From the NCBI GenBank assembly GCA_031772625.1, contig CM062810.1, forward strand, positions 449,934,014 to 449,998,013: a stretch of 64,000 nucleotides of DNA. Direction: 5' to 3'. Shown one piece after another: positions 46,960 to 57,069 of the stretch (the first letter of the stretch is position 1; each line of letters begins with the position of its first letter). The notes below the pieces were generated by a model that searched no databases, was not told the origin of the DNA, and saw only the letters and a list, made by a program, of their open reading frames with translations. Made by a program: the position numbers and the translations under genes. The stretch is from Pinus tabuliformis (taxonomy: Eukaryota; Streptophyta; Pinopsida; Pinales; Pinaceae).

Positions 46960-49066
46960 TGATGAGCCCCATAAATGGGTAATTATATGGGCTCATTTTG
47001 CCTCTTAACTCACCTTAATCCACCATCCTCATTAGTTTATTGCATGTTTTTTATTATATTCATGCTAATAGAGTGCATTGGGTTAGTCATTATGCCATGA
47101 AGTCTAATGTGTGCTTTATGCAGATTTTTGGTCAATTTTGGGACAAAGTCAAAGGATTAATGAGCATTTGGCAACCAATATTCGAGGAAACCATGGGAGA
47201 CAATTTGTAGGAGGGTGTCCCCCTAATTTATGACTCTCAACCTCGAATCCTCCTTCAGAAAACTCAGAGCACAAGCAGCCACATTGATGCATCAAAGGGG
47301 CAGCCGAGCAAGTGAAGAAGAATTGATGTCTATCTCTAGTCTTGGGAGTCGAGCCTCCTTGACCTTAGGAGAGCTGTTGGAGGCTCCAATTGTATAAATA
47401 GGAGGGCTTAGGTGCTCAGTATTTTAGTTGGTTGTTATTCAAATTTTCGCACTATTGTTGCAGCTCTTGCTCAGCTCATTTTCGAGCTTACTTTTGTGAA
47501 CAATTTATGTAATGTGACTTTTATTTTGATAATGGAGATGAAATATTTTCTGAGCCAGCACTGATTTCTTTCAAAGGGTTGAAGCTCTTAGGTTAGGGCC
47601 CAACTCAAGCTTCCCAGCACCTCTTGCTTCGTAATTATATGTTTTTGCTTCAGTTCATGAATTAATTTATGTTAGATAGATTCATTTTCCCTTGGTTAGA
47701 ATAGGTTGCTTTTGTTGGTTTACATAGTTGTTTCCATTTCAGTTGCTAAAGTAGGTTAAATAGAGATAAGAAAAGATCCAAAAATTCCATCAACAGAGAA
47801 TTGATCTCCTTTCCTCCCTCTGGGGCCATGAGCTGAGGTCAAGGCACTTTTGCTGCCACTAAAAACACAGTTTTGCTTCCTCCATGCCATTTCTAGTGTT
47901 GTGGTTTGATTTAAAAGTTAATGCTCTGCTTAAAATCCATTTTGTCGTGTTCATTTCTATTTCTGAAATAAATCTCTTTCCATGCTTTCATGTTCATATA
48001 GCACTGTTCAGCATTTTATTTTTCTAGGTCAGAATTTAAGTTAACATGAGATATAGTTATGCTCTTTGGGTACAACTAGTTCTTTTCTTGCTTAGTTTCA
48101 GTATTTAGATGTACATCTCTCTTACAACACACCTCTGCTCATAATACATAAATAAAACAACCATCATCATCTCTTTTCTCACAGTTTTCACAAGTCATTT
48201 GTAGCCCCTTCACGAATCTGCCCTAATTTCTGCATTTTTCTCATAAGCTTTCCTCTTGTCTCTTAAACAAATCCAACCATCATTTTCTTTCCTAATCATC
48301 CTTGATGAGCTTTAGACACCTTGACACCTCCCTCTAATCTTCAGCTACCCTTTCCCACCATTTTTCCACCTTTAAAACCTCTAAAAATAGCTCTCGACAT
48401 CCTCCTGTAGATCCCCTGCAACCTCCTGTAGAATTTCCTGAAAGTGACTTTTTGAAGTCCGATTGCAGAGAAAGTCTCCAAAAGGTTACCAGAGGCTTCT
48501 TAGGACCCCTCCACACCTTCCTACACCTCTACAAACCCCAAGTTCGCCTTCCATCGCCACTAAATCTCTGCCACAACCACAAACAGATAAATTACATGCA
48601 TAACAATTTCACATAAAATACATGAAAACCAAAAAAGATGTTTTTTTCTCTCATTTCTTTCTGGAAATAGCTTGAATAGATGTATTTTATCTCCTTAGTA
48701 AGTAATGGCATTCATTCCATAGGTTTTTATCTCTCTTTCTGCAAAAGTAGGGTTAGTGGGTAAATTAGGGTTTGCTAGGGTTTGCTTTATACTCCAATCT
48801 TCTTTCTCTTTCTGCAAGTAAGATAGCCTCTGTAGAGTTAGCTTTCTTTCATCACAGTTAAAAGCTTCTTCTGGAAACTCATAGAAGTTGGCTTGAGCTC
48901 CTAGTGATCTTGCGTCAGCTGACCAAGTGACAACCTGTGGTAAGAGCTAGTACTTATGCATGTAGCACCGTCGCTTCCAAGTTTGTTACGAACTACCGGG
49001 TTGATAAAAGTAAAGTAGGAAGCCCCAGGAGTTGCAACATTCTTGCTGCAATACTGGTGCTCGCCA
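46960..49066 (+). repeat. 5' LTR of the gypsy element
   Basis: The left end is fixed by the break in the older LTR. The proposed right end, GCTCGCCA, lies five bases before the primer site. The ends TGATGAGC and GCTCGCCA form an imperfect inverted repeat (6 of 8). The LTR is 2107 bp, long as usual for this branch. No second LTR is in view, so the right end is inferred. Confidence 0.75.
47393..47400 (+). promoter_or_regulatory. TATA box of the gypsy LTR
   Basis: TATAAATA stands about 430 bases into the LTR in a GC-richer context (CTCCAATTGTATAAATAGG). Spacing and context fit a plant RNA polymerase II core promoter. Confidence 0.6.
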
Positions 49067-49071
49067 CTTTT

Positions 49072-49089
49072 TGGCGCCATTGCCGGGGA
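49072..49089 (+). promoter_or_regulatory. Primer-binding site of the gypsy element
   Basis: TGGCGCCATTGCCGGGGA matches the well-known primer site of Athila-related elements (I recall it as complementary to tRNA-Asp) with one base different (A where G is usual). It follows the LTR after the spacer CTTTT. Confidence 0.88.
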
Positions 49090-49443
49090 AGCGTCAAAGT
49101 ATTTTGTGATTACTGTTTTTCTTCTATTTTCTACTGCAACATTCTGCTAAGTAGTTTATTTCAACAAAAGTAGAGTAGTTGTTCCTTTCAATTTCTGCAT
49201 TTCCTTTCCAATTTCTGCAATTTCCATTTCAGCAAAAGCAGAGTAGTTGTTTCCTTGCTTTCAGTCTTCTTTCATCTTTAGTTCTGTAATTTCATTTCAG
49301 CAAAAGTAGATTAGTCATTTCCTTGCTTTCAATTCTGCATTTCATTTGCTTCCTTTTTCAGTTTTGCAATTTCATTTCAGCAAGTTCATTTCAGTTAGTT
49401 GCAATTTGTTTGTTTAATCAATTTAGTTTTGCAGGTACAATAA
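49090..49443 (+). other. Leader before gag
   Basis: A pyrimidine-rich leader with four repeats of a CATTTCAGCAAAAGTAGA-type word (near 49157, 49225, 49298 and a partial one at 49372). No coding signal is seen. Confidence 0.55.
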
Positions 49444-51180
49444 GTGAAAAAGAAACAAAAATCACCCAAAAAGACATTCCCTTTCATGCCTCGTAGGAAC
49501 AGAGATAATTCAGGGAAATTCCTACCCAACACCCCCACCACATCAAAAAGCCACCCTTCTCTCTTCTTCAGTGGCAGTGATCCAGAAGATCCTTTAGGAG
49601 AACAACCTGAGATATTTGAAGAACCTATAGGAGAAGAAGAGGAAGACACCATCCCTCCTGAGACAATGGCTGAAAACAGAAATGCTAGGGGGAATGGAGA
49701 AAGAATAGAGGGTACATTTCCCATCTGAGAGACCAATGGGGACACTAAAATGAAGAACATAAGTCCTTCAACCCTACCTCACTTCCATGGATTGGCTACA
49801 GAAGATCCTGACACCTTTTTGTTTGAGTTTGTTGTTATTTGTCGAACCTATGATTATGTAGAAGATGAGCAGAAGTTGAAACTGTTTCCTTCTACCCTCA
49901 AGGATGCAACATTGCGTTGATTCATGGGGTTACCTGGCAACAACATCACAACTTGGGCTCAGATGCAGCAAGCCTTCAATAATAAATATCAGGACTACTG
50001 TAGGTCAAAAGATACCAAGGAAGAAATCCTCCGAATGACCATGGGAAGTGATGAATCCTTGGACGATTATGAAGAGAGATTCCAGCTCAGTTATAAAAGG
50101 GCCAGGTGCACACTTGACCCTGAATCTCTGAACTTGGTCCTACTCAGAGGAATTCCGGAAGACCTTCTAGACACCCTCCATTTACTAGCTGGGGGAGACA
50201 TCTACCAACTACCTTATGAAGACATCAAGACTGTGTTTAGAAACCATTCTAGGGTAGCCAGAAAGAGAGGTAGGGGGAGTCAACCCATAGCCAGTACCCC
50301 CCCATCTAGTTCATCCCTCAAAGGTGAACTTGGAAACATGCTAGAAGACTTCAAGAGTGAGATGTTGCAGACTCTTGCCATGCAAATGGATACCTTGCAT
50401 ATCAAAAGGAAACAGGAGGAGGCAGAGAGGGCAGTGGCCATTTTTTGTCCTAGGTGCACCAGAAGGCACCCTAGGAACGAATGTCCATTGAACTCTATAG
50501 AGGTTTGTTCAGTCTGTGAAGAAGATCATTCTACAGATAAGTGCCCTTCCTTGCCCAGACTTAAAGTTGTATACCAAGGGGCCGAAGGAGCCACTAAACC
50601 ACTCTATTTCATAAACCAAAGGAGGCCACATGGACCTAGACCTTACCAACAGGGAATGCAAGGGACATCCCAGGCATACTACAACCCCAATCAAGCCACT
50701 TCCATGCCTTCTTGGGGCCCCCCTGCTCATCCTTCCTGGTCCATACCTCCTCCTTGGTCATATCCATCTCAATATCATGCTCAACCAACTGCTCATTCAT
50801 TTCACTCTTATGCTCAGCCATAGCCTTAGTGGAATGCACCTCATCAGGGGTGGAGGCCCTAGTACAACTCTCCTCCCGCTCTTTTACCTCCACCACCTGC
50901 TCCACCTCAACCCTTGCCTCCTGCTCCACCAAGGCAACCCCAAATGCCTGCGCAACCGAACCCAAACCCGAATAACAGACAGGCTCAACAAGTATATAGT
51001 GGGGAACCATCATGCCCAACCTATGTTGTGGAGATTCAGGAGATTAACCTACGATCTGGGAAGGTTCTCCCAGATAGCTAGCCTCCCCCTAAGGAGGATG
51101 AGGAAGCGCTGGAGTCCATAAGCCAGAACTTTCCAAGTCAATATTTACAAAAGGCTATCACAACAGAATAAAATCCTTCA
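49444..51180 (+). pseudogene. Gypsy gag region
   Basis: One frame carries gag from the first ATG at 49444 (a second at 49486) through LPHFHGLATEDPDTFLFEF and the retrotransposon gag domain (TWAQMQQAFNNKY, LDDYEERFQLSYKRARC). Two variant zinc knuckles near 50447-50555 follow, both with only three residues between the second Cys and His. A Pro/Tyr-rich tail follows. Stops interrupt at 49726, 49918 and 50821 and further on. The capsid-like part between 49924 and 50820 is open for 299 codons. Confidence 0.8.
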
Positions 51181-51205
51181 CCCCCCTTTCAAGAGGAGGC
51201 AAAGG

Positions 51206-52048
51206 ATGAAGAGATGCAAGATGCAATCACCCCAAAAGGAACCTGTCTACTTTAAAGAGGAAAGTGAACCGAAAGTAAGTCCACCCTTTCCTGAGAGATT
51301 ATCCAACACAACCCATCCTACCCCAGAAGAAACTGAACTTTTGGGAGAATTGAGACAATTATGTGTAAAGATACCACTTCTCCAAGCCATAAAGGATGTG
51401 CCTATATACAACAAGATGATCAAAGAGAAGTGCTTCAGGCATCCTAGCTAGCGCAAGAGAGATGCCCCAACCATCAATGTCATAGGACGATTATCCGACC
51501 TAATGTTGGGGCAAGTAATTTATTCGAAGTATCTAAACCCTGGAAGCCTAGTAGTTGATGTCCACATCAATGGCACCATGATCCCCCATACCCTGATTGA
51601 TCTAGGGGTTGCCATTAATGTGATGACAAAGGACACTATGCTCAACCTCAACCTCTAGGGCTCCCGGAGAAAGACCACAACAATACTACAGTTAGCAGAC
51701 CGCTCCACCGTGACCCCTGAAGGGATTGTGGAAGATGTAATGGTCTCCATTGATTCTTGGGAGTACCTTGCTGATTTCCTAGTTCTCCAGCTGAAGGCAA
51801 AGCTCACTGGGTATCCTCTCATCTTGGGAAGACCTTGGTTGGCTATTGCAGAAGCCTACATCAACTGTCGAGCCGGGAACATGACAATCAAGAATGGGCA
51901 TATGTCCAAGCAGCTAGTCCTATACCCTCCTGCCCAACCTTTGCTAGAACATGATCTACCTCTCTGGTTGGAGGAGGAAGATGAGGATGAAGTCTATTCT
52001 GCACCACTGTGTGCAGTAGAAACTGCCATGGGGGGGACCGCAAACTAA
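51206..52048 (+). pseudogene. Gypsy aspartic protease region
   Basis: The active-site strand reads PHTLIDLGVAINVMTKDTM at about 51590, where Leu-Gly stands in place of the usual Thr/Ser-Gly after Asp; plant Athila/Tat proteases often show Asp-Leu-Gly. LILGRPWLA near 51825 is the second signature. In-frame stops lie at about 51449 and 51656. A G7 run at 52029-52035 marks the point where the frame changes into RT. Confidence 0.75.
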
Positions 52049-52059
52049 GGATGATATCA

Positions 52060-54956
52060 TTGAAAATTTAATTCAGAATCCACCCCCCAGTAGTTTGCCA
52101 TTGGAAGAGCTAGTGAAAGAAACCTCAGACAATCCTTTAGCTGATCTCTGTATGGCCGACTCGACCTCTCTCCGTATAAAGGCTATAGAGTTCGGCCCTG
52201 AAAGAACCTTGAAAATCAACTCATCCTTATCCACCTCCCAGGAGAAGGAACTGTGTAGCTTATTGAGAAAACATTTAGATGCCTTCGCCTAGAGCTATAA
52301 GGAGATGAAAGGAGTGCACCCTTCAGTTTGCACTCATCACATTTACATTAAGGAAGATTGCAAAATAGTCAGGCAGCCTCAAAAGAGGATGAATCCAGCC
52401 CTTAAAGACATTGTCAAGGAAGAATTGCAAAAGTTACTGGATGCAGGATTCGTCTACCCCATCTCCGATAGTGAATGGGTCTCTCCTTTGGTGTTAGTGC
52501 CAAAGAAAAATGGTAAGTGGATAATCTGTGTTGATTATCGGGAACTGAACAAAGCCACCAAAAAGGACCATTTTCCTTTGCCCTTCATAGATCAAGTGTT
52601 AGATGGTTTGGCGAGGAAAAAAAAAATCTCCTTCCTAGATGGGTTTAGCGGGTACAATCATATCCAAATCAGCCCAGAAGAACAAGATAAGACCACTTTC
52701 ACTTGTCCTTGGGGTACCTTTGCATATCAGGTCCTTCCTTTTGGTTTGTGCAATGCTCCCACCACGTTCCAAAGAGCAGTACTGAGTATATTTTCTGAAC
52801 TGGTCCATGATGCAGTGGAAATATATATGGATGATTTTACCCCTTATGGTTCTAACTTTCAGGAAGCTTTATCTAACCTGGGAAAAGTTTTGGACAAGTG
52901 TATTGAAATGAACCTGTCCCTCAATCTAGAAAAATGTGAATTCTTAATGACTGAAGGGACTGTGCTAGGTCATGCAATATCTCAGCAAGGATTGCAAGTG
53001 GACCCAAACAAAATAGCCATCATCCATAGGGTCCCACCTCCTCAAAAGGTGAGAGATGTCTGAAGTTTCTTAGGTTTAGCAAGATATTACAGAAGATTCA
53101 TTAAAGATTTCAGTAAGCTAGCCTCTCCATTGTTTGGTCTTTTGGGAAAAGATGTCGAGTTCATATGGACTGACAACTATCAAGAAGCCCTATATACCTT
53201 GAAAAGTAAACTTGTGACTACCCCAATTTTGAGAGGTCCAAACTGGGCCCTACCATTCCACATTCACACAAATGCCTCGAACAAAGCAATAGGGGCAACC
53301 ATAGGGCAAGTTGATGAAAAGTTACCTTATGCCATATACTTTATAAGCAAAAATTTGTCAAAGGCAAAGTTAAACTACACGGTAACCGAGAAGGAACTCC
53401 TAGTTGTAGTACATTCTTTAAATAAATTCAGACATTACATCACAGGCTATCAAACCTTTGTACACACTGATCATGCTGCAATTAGGTATTTAATGAACAA
53501 ACCAGATGTAAATGCTCACATCATTAGGTGGTTGCTTTTATTGCAGCAATTTGATTTAACCATTGTTGATAAGCCTGGTAAGGAAAATGTTGTTGTTGAC
53601 TTTTTGTCTAGATTAAATCTGCCTGCAGGTGAGGAAGGAATGGTGGATGATCAAATGCTAGATGAACACCTATTTGCTATCTCGGTACTCTTTCCATGGT
53701 TTGCTGATATAGCAAATTACTTGGTTTCAGCACAGTTCCCCCGACACCTGTCCTCAAAAGAGAAGAGCAAGATCGTGAGGAAAAGTGCCCCTTTCACTTG
53801 GGTTGGGGGCAATCTCTTCAAACTTGGCCCAGATCAGATTTTGAGACGATGTGTTAGGGAGGAAGAAGTTTTTGACATTCTCCTGACTTGTCATGATGGA
53901 CCTTGTGGAGGCCATTTTGCAGCAAAGAGGATTGCCTTCAAAATTATCCAAGCAGGATACTATTGGCCCACTCTTCATCAAGATGTGAGGAGATATATCA
54001 GCCAATGTGATCGGTGCCAAAGGATGGGAAAAAATAATCCAAAGGATGAGATTCCCCTGCAACCTCAAGTGACTTTTGAGCCATTTAAGAAATGGGGCAT
54101 GGACTTTGTGGGTCCTATCAACCCTCCTTCAAACCAGAAACAATACATCATTGTGTGCACTGATTATTTGACAAAATGGGCAGAGACAAAGGCAATCAAG
54201 GCAACAACAGAAGAAAAAGTAGCTGAGTTTTTAAGAGAGAACATATTCTATAAGTTCGGGTATCCTAGAGAACTGGTTACAGATCAAGGCAGTCAGTTCA
54301 CCTCCAATCTAATTGAAGACCTGCTCACACATCATAAAATCAAACACAGGACTTCCACCCCTTACCATCCACAAGCCAATGGACAGGTGGAAGTCACCAA
54401 CAGAGCTTTAGAGGGAATTTTGACTAAGGTAGTCAGCAGCAGCAGGAAAGATTGGGCAGATCGATTGGTTGAGGCCACCTGGGCCTATAACACCACATGG
54501 AAGACCACCACTGGATTCACACCCTATGAACTAGTCTATGGGAAGAAGGCTTTGTTATCAATAGAGTTTGAATACAATACACTAAGGATGGAAGCACAGT
54601 TGGACCTAGATATCAGCCATGCGCAAAGGGAAAGGCTACTCCAGCTTAATGGATTGGATGAACAGATATTGCAGGCCCTTCTCCATACAGAAGTAATCTA
54701 GCTTCAGAGAAAGATTTGGCATGACAAAAACATCAAGGAGAAGCAATTCCAAGAAGGAGATTTGGCATTGCTGTATGACTCAAGGTATAAATATTTCAAG
54801 GGCAAGCTGAGGACAAGATGGTTGGGATCCTACACGGTAGAAAAGTGCAATGACAATGGTTCAGTTCTGATCAGGACCATTGATGAGGAAGCCATCCCTA
54901 TGCTTGTCAATGAGCATAGGTTGAAAACCTACAAGAAGCCCCTCTCCAAGCAATAA
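52060..54956 (+). pseudogene. Gypsy RT, RNase H and integrase (pol)
   Basis: A single frame runs from about 52060 to the TAA at 54954-54956, with TAG at 52290, TGA at 53061 and TAG at 54699 as its only breaks. RT motifs include FVYPISDSEWVSPLVLVPKK, LDGFSGYNHI, LPFGLCNAPTTFQ and YMDD near 52827. RNase H has HTNAS near 53270, where the first catalytic Asp has become Asn, then TEKELL and HTDHAA. The integrase zinc finger (H-x-H and CDRCQ near 54010) and a complete Asp-Asp-Glu core follow (WGMDFVGP, VTDQGSQF, NGQVEVTNRALE). The order and the ending fit the family. Confidence 0.9.
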
Positions 54957-55044
54957 TTTATTGAAGATCTGAGTAAAACAGTGTTGATAGTGGAGCAAGT
55001 CTTTGCCTCCACTCCACCCACTCAATAAATAATAATAATAATAA

Positions 55045-55232
55045 GGACTCCAGTGAAAACCTCTGTGAGGCGCTTGAGTCCCATCATTAGGCTGAAAACC
55101 TCTTTTGAGGCGGCCCAGTGATGACAAAAAAAAACACGAAGAGAATAAAGATCCTTGGGTGAAAACCTCCCTTGGAGGCACCCAGGGCAGACAAGTAGGA
55201 TGAAAACCCCCTCGAGGCAGCCTAGTTGTCTT
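55045..55232 (+). repeat. Four covarying hairpins behind pol
   Basis: Hairpins at 55045-55082, 55082-55124, 55153-55186 and 55190-55232 share the core TGAAAACC, a CCTC/GAGG inner stem and a following GC. Their outer stems differ in sequence but still pair: GGACTC with GAGTCC, GGCTG with CGGCC, CCTTGGGTG with CACCCAGGG, and GACAA with TTGTC. The pattern suggests RNA structure with compensatory change. Confidence 0.7.
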
Positions 55233-56021
55233 TCAAAAAAAAAAAATTGACTTTTTGAGTGCATTGTAGGTCACAGATGGACCCCAGGAAGCAAGGGGAC
55301 ATGCCACCAAGCCTATTACATATCCTCTAGATCCTTCCATCGTTTCTTATTCTTTTTTTCCATCTCTCGGTGTTTTTTCTGAAGACTGTGCATCCTACAG
55401 GAAGCCCTGTGTGTTCTACAAGAGCCTCCTATAGAAATCATAGAGAGCTCGAAATGAAGCTAAAAAAATGATTGAAGAGCTGGGAATTTTCACAGAGAGT
55501 CTGTAGACCATCCTACAGCCATCCACCATCTTAACCCTCCATCCCACACCTGCACCACCTCATTTCCAATTATTTCTTTCCTTCCTGCAAATAAAACATA
55601 GAAACCTATTTTTCAAAAAACCGAGGAAATAAAAAAACAACACCCCTACAACTCACCTATAGCCTACCAGATACTTCTCCATTGCCATCAGATTCTTCAA
55701 GAAGCCTCCTCACAGCCCCGTGCATAAGCCTCAACTAAAAAATTTAGAGGGAGAAGCAGCTACAGGAGCTCCTGTAGGACTCCTATAGCAGCTAATCCCC
55801 TTAAAAATCAAGCTCCAATAGCAGAATAGGTGCAGCCATAGGTATGCAGAAGATGTCCGAAGCAAGATCCAACTAGAGAGCACCTGTACAAAGCGACTAA
55901 GCCACATATCAAGAAGCCACAAGCATATGGTAGCAGGAATACAAGTATGCAGCACCAGAGTCTGAGTACGCAGTAGCAAAAAAGCTTAGCAGCACTGTAG
56001 CACAAACATTTCAACTTGCAG
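55233..56021 (+). other. Non-coding region between pol and the post-pol frame
   Basis: No gene seen. CTACAGGA and CCTATAG-type words are frequent. A perfect 18-bp palindrome, CTACAGGAGCTCCTGTAG, lies at 55760-55777. The frame at 55731-55979 on the minus strand is antisense and not supported. Confidence 0.5.
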
Positions 56022-56258
56022 GTAAGTGTCTAAACTTGTTCCTCTATTGCATCTATATAATTCGAAACTGCATAAATGAATGGAATGGTTGAAGATTAAA
56101 CCCAAAAGGTGGCCAGTTAACTGGCCACCCTTATCCAGTTTGACTGCACTCATCCGGACATCACACTACACGTGTGTCTAGTCAACTCATGGAAAATCCA
56201 AAAAAACAGGTAGTGGTAGATGTCGAACTCCAACGCAAATGATGGGAAGTGATTGCAG
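56022..56258 (+). other. Possible 237-bp intron before the post-pol frame
   Basis: The donor CAG/GTAAGT at 56022 is a perfect plant consensus, and GATTGCAG at 56258 is a fair acceptor just before the next open frame. Removal would place the post-pol frame near the start of a spliced mRNA. Splicing is known in Ogre elements, and env-like frames of Athila relatives are thought to be expressed from spliced RNA. This case is inferred from the sites alone. Confidence 0.35.
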
Positions 56259-56696
56259 GTAGAAAGCATAAAGTCTCATGATGACACTGCAGTGGGGACC
56301 AACGGTCTGAATAATGGTAACGTACCCTTTCTACCACCTCACCTCGTCGCCGGAAACCTCTCCAGTAAGCATAAGTACGCTCTCTCGAGCTTATTCACCA
56401 CCTTTGTTTCCATTTTTATCGTCGTGCCCTCGATTGCAGCGAGCTCCCTACCACCTCCAGAGCCTCAAAACCATCGCTCTCTGTCATTTTCAGAACTCCT
56501 CCGCTTATCGGGTTCTACAGGAACATTATCGGGTTCTACAGGAGCAGTAACAGGTCCTACAGGAGCCCTTTCTACAGGAGGGCCAGTGAGCAGTCTTGCA
56601 GAAGAAAAAACGGGATTTTCATTCAAATTCGGGCTCGAAGAGGTAGGATCAATGCAAACCCACTTTGCATATTCATATATACAAGGGGTGATGTGA
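56253..56696 (+). pseudogene. Post-pol frame, first part with hydrophobic segment
   Basis: This 147-residue frame is not a known family. A hydrophobic stretch of about 22 residues (LSSLFTTFVSIFIVVPSIAA) could be a membrane anchor or signal. A Ser-Thr-Gly repeat follows (GSTGTLSGSTGA), produced by repeated CTACAGGA words. Behind it the frame is lost in a duplicated region. The position after integrase is that of env-like frames in Athila relatives; homology is not shown. Confidence 0.4.
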
Positions 56697-56970
56697 TTTT
56701 AAGAAATAATTGAGCCTGAAAAGGAAGAGGAATTCCATTCAAAGTTCTGCTTGCTTAAGAAAAAACACAGTTTTTATCTGTTCTCTGTTTCTGAAGTATT
56801 GTCTCCTTCTCCACTTTGGTACTCACATATACAAGGAGTGATGCAATTTTAGGAAGAATTAAGCCTGAAAGAAAGAGAAATTGCATTAAAAAGTCTACCT
56901 GTTTCTTAAAGAAAAACACAGTTTTTCCTCTGTTTCCTGGTTTTTAAAAATTGTTGTCTCCTTCTCCACC
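56660..56970 (+). repeat. Tandem duplication of about 160 bp
   Basis: The stretch with CATATATACAAGGGGTGATG at 56672 recurs near 56827 as CACATATACAAGGAGTGATG. GAGCCTGAAA, AAAACACAGTTTTT and TTGTCTCCTTCTCCAC follow in both copies in the same order. The duplication breaks the post-pol frame. Confidence 0.75.
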
Positions 56971-57069
56971 TGAGGCATTCCAAAGATTCTAAACATAATG
57001 ACAGGGGGATTTATGTGAAAGGAACCTATAAACTCATCCAGGCTAAATGAACACCCCGAGGTAGTAGCC

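Noticed and set aside
49072-49089. tRNA gene fragment
   Set aside because: Only the 18 bases of a primer site are present, directly after an LTR; no tRNA body follows. The same applies to 59716-59727 and 40881-40898.
50630-51121. Plus and minus frames overlapping the end of gag
   Set aside because: Out of frame with gag and pol and Pro/Leu-rich by base composition only.
55233-56250. 3' LTR of the gypsy element
   Set aside because: The region does not match 46960-49066 beyond short shared words, and a coding-like frame continues behind it up to the copia insertion.
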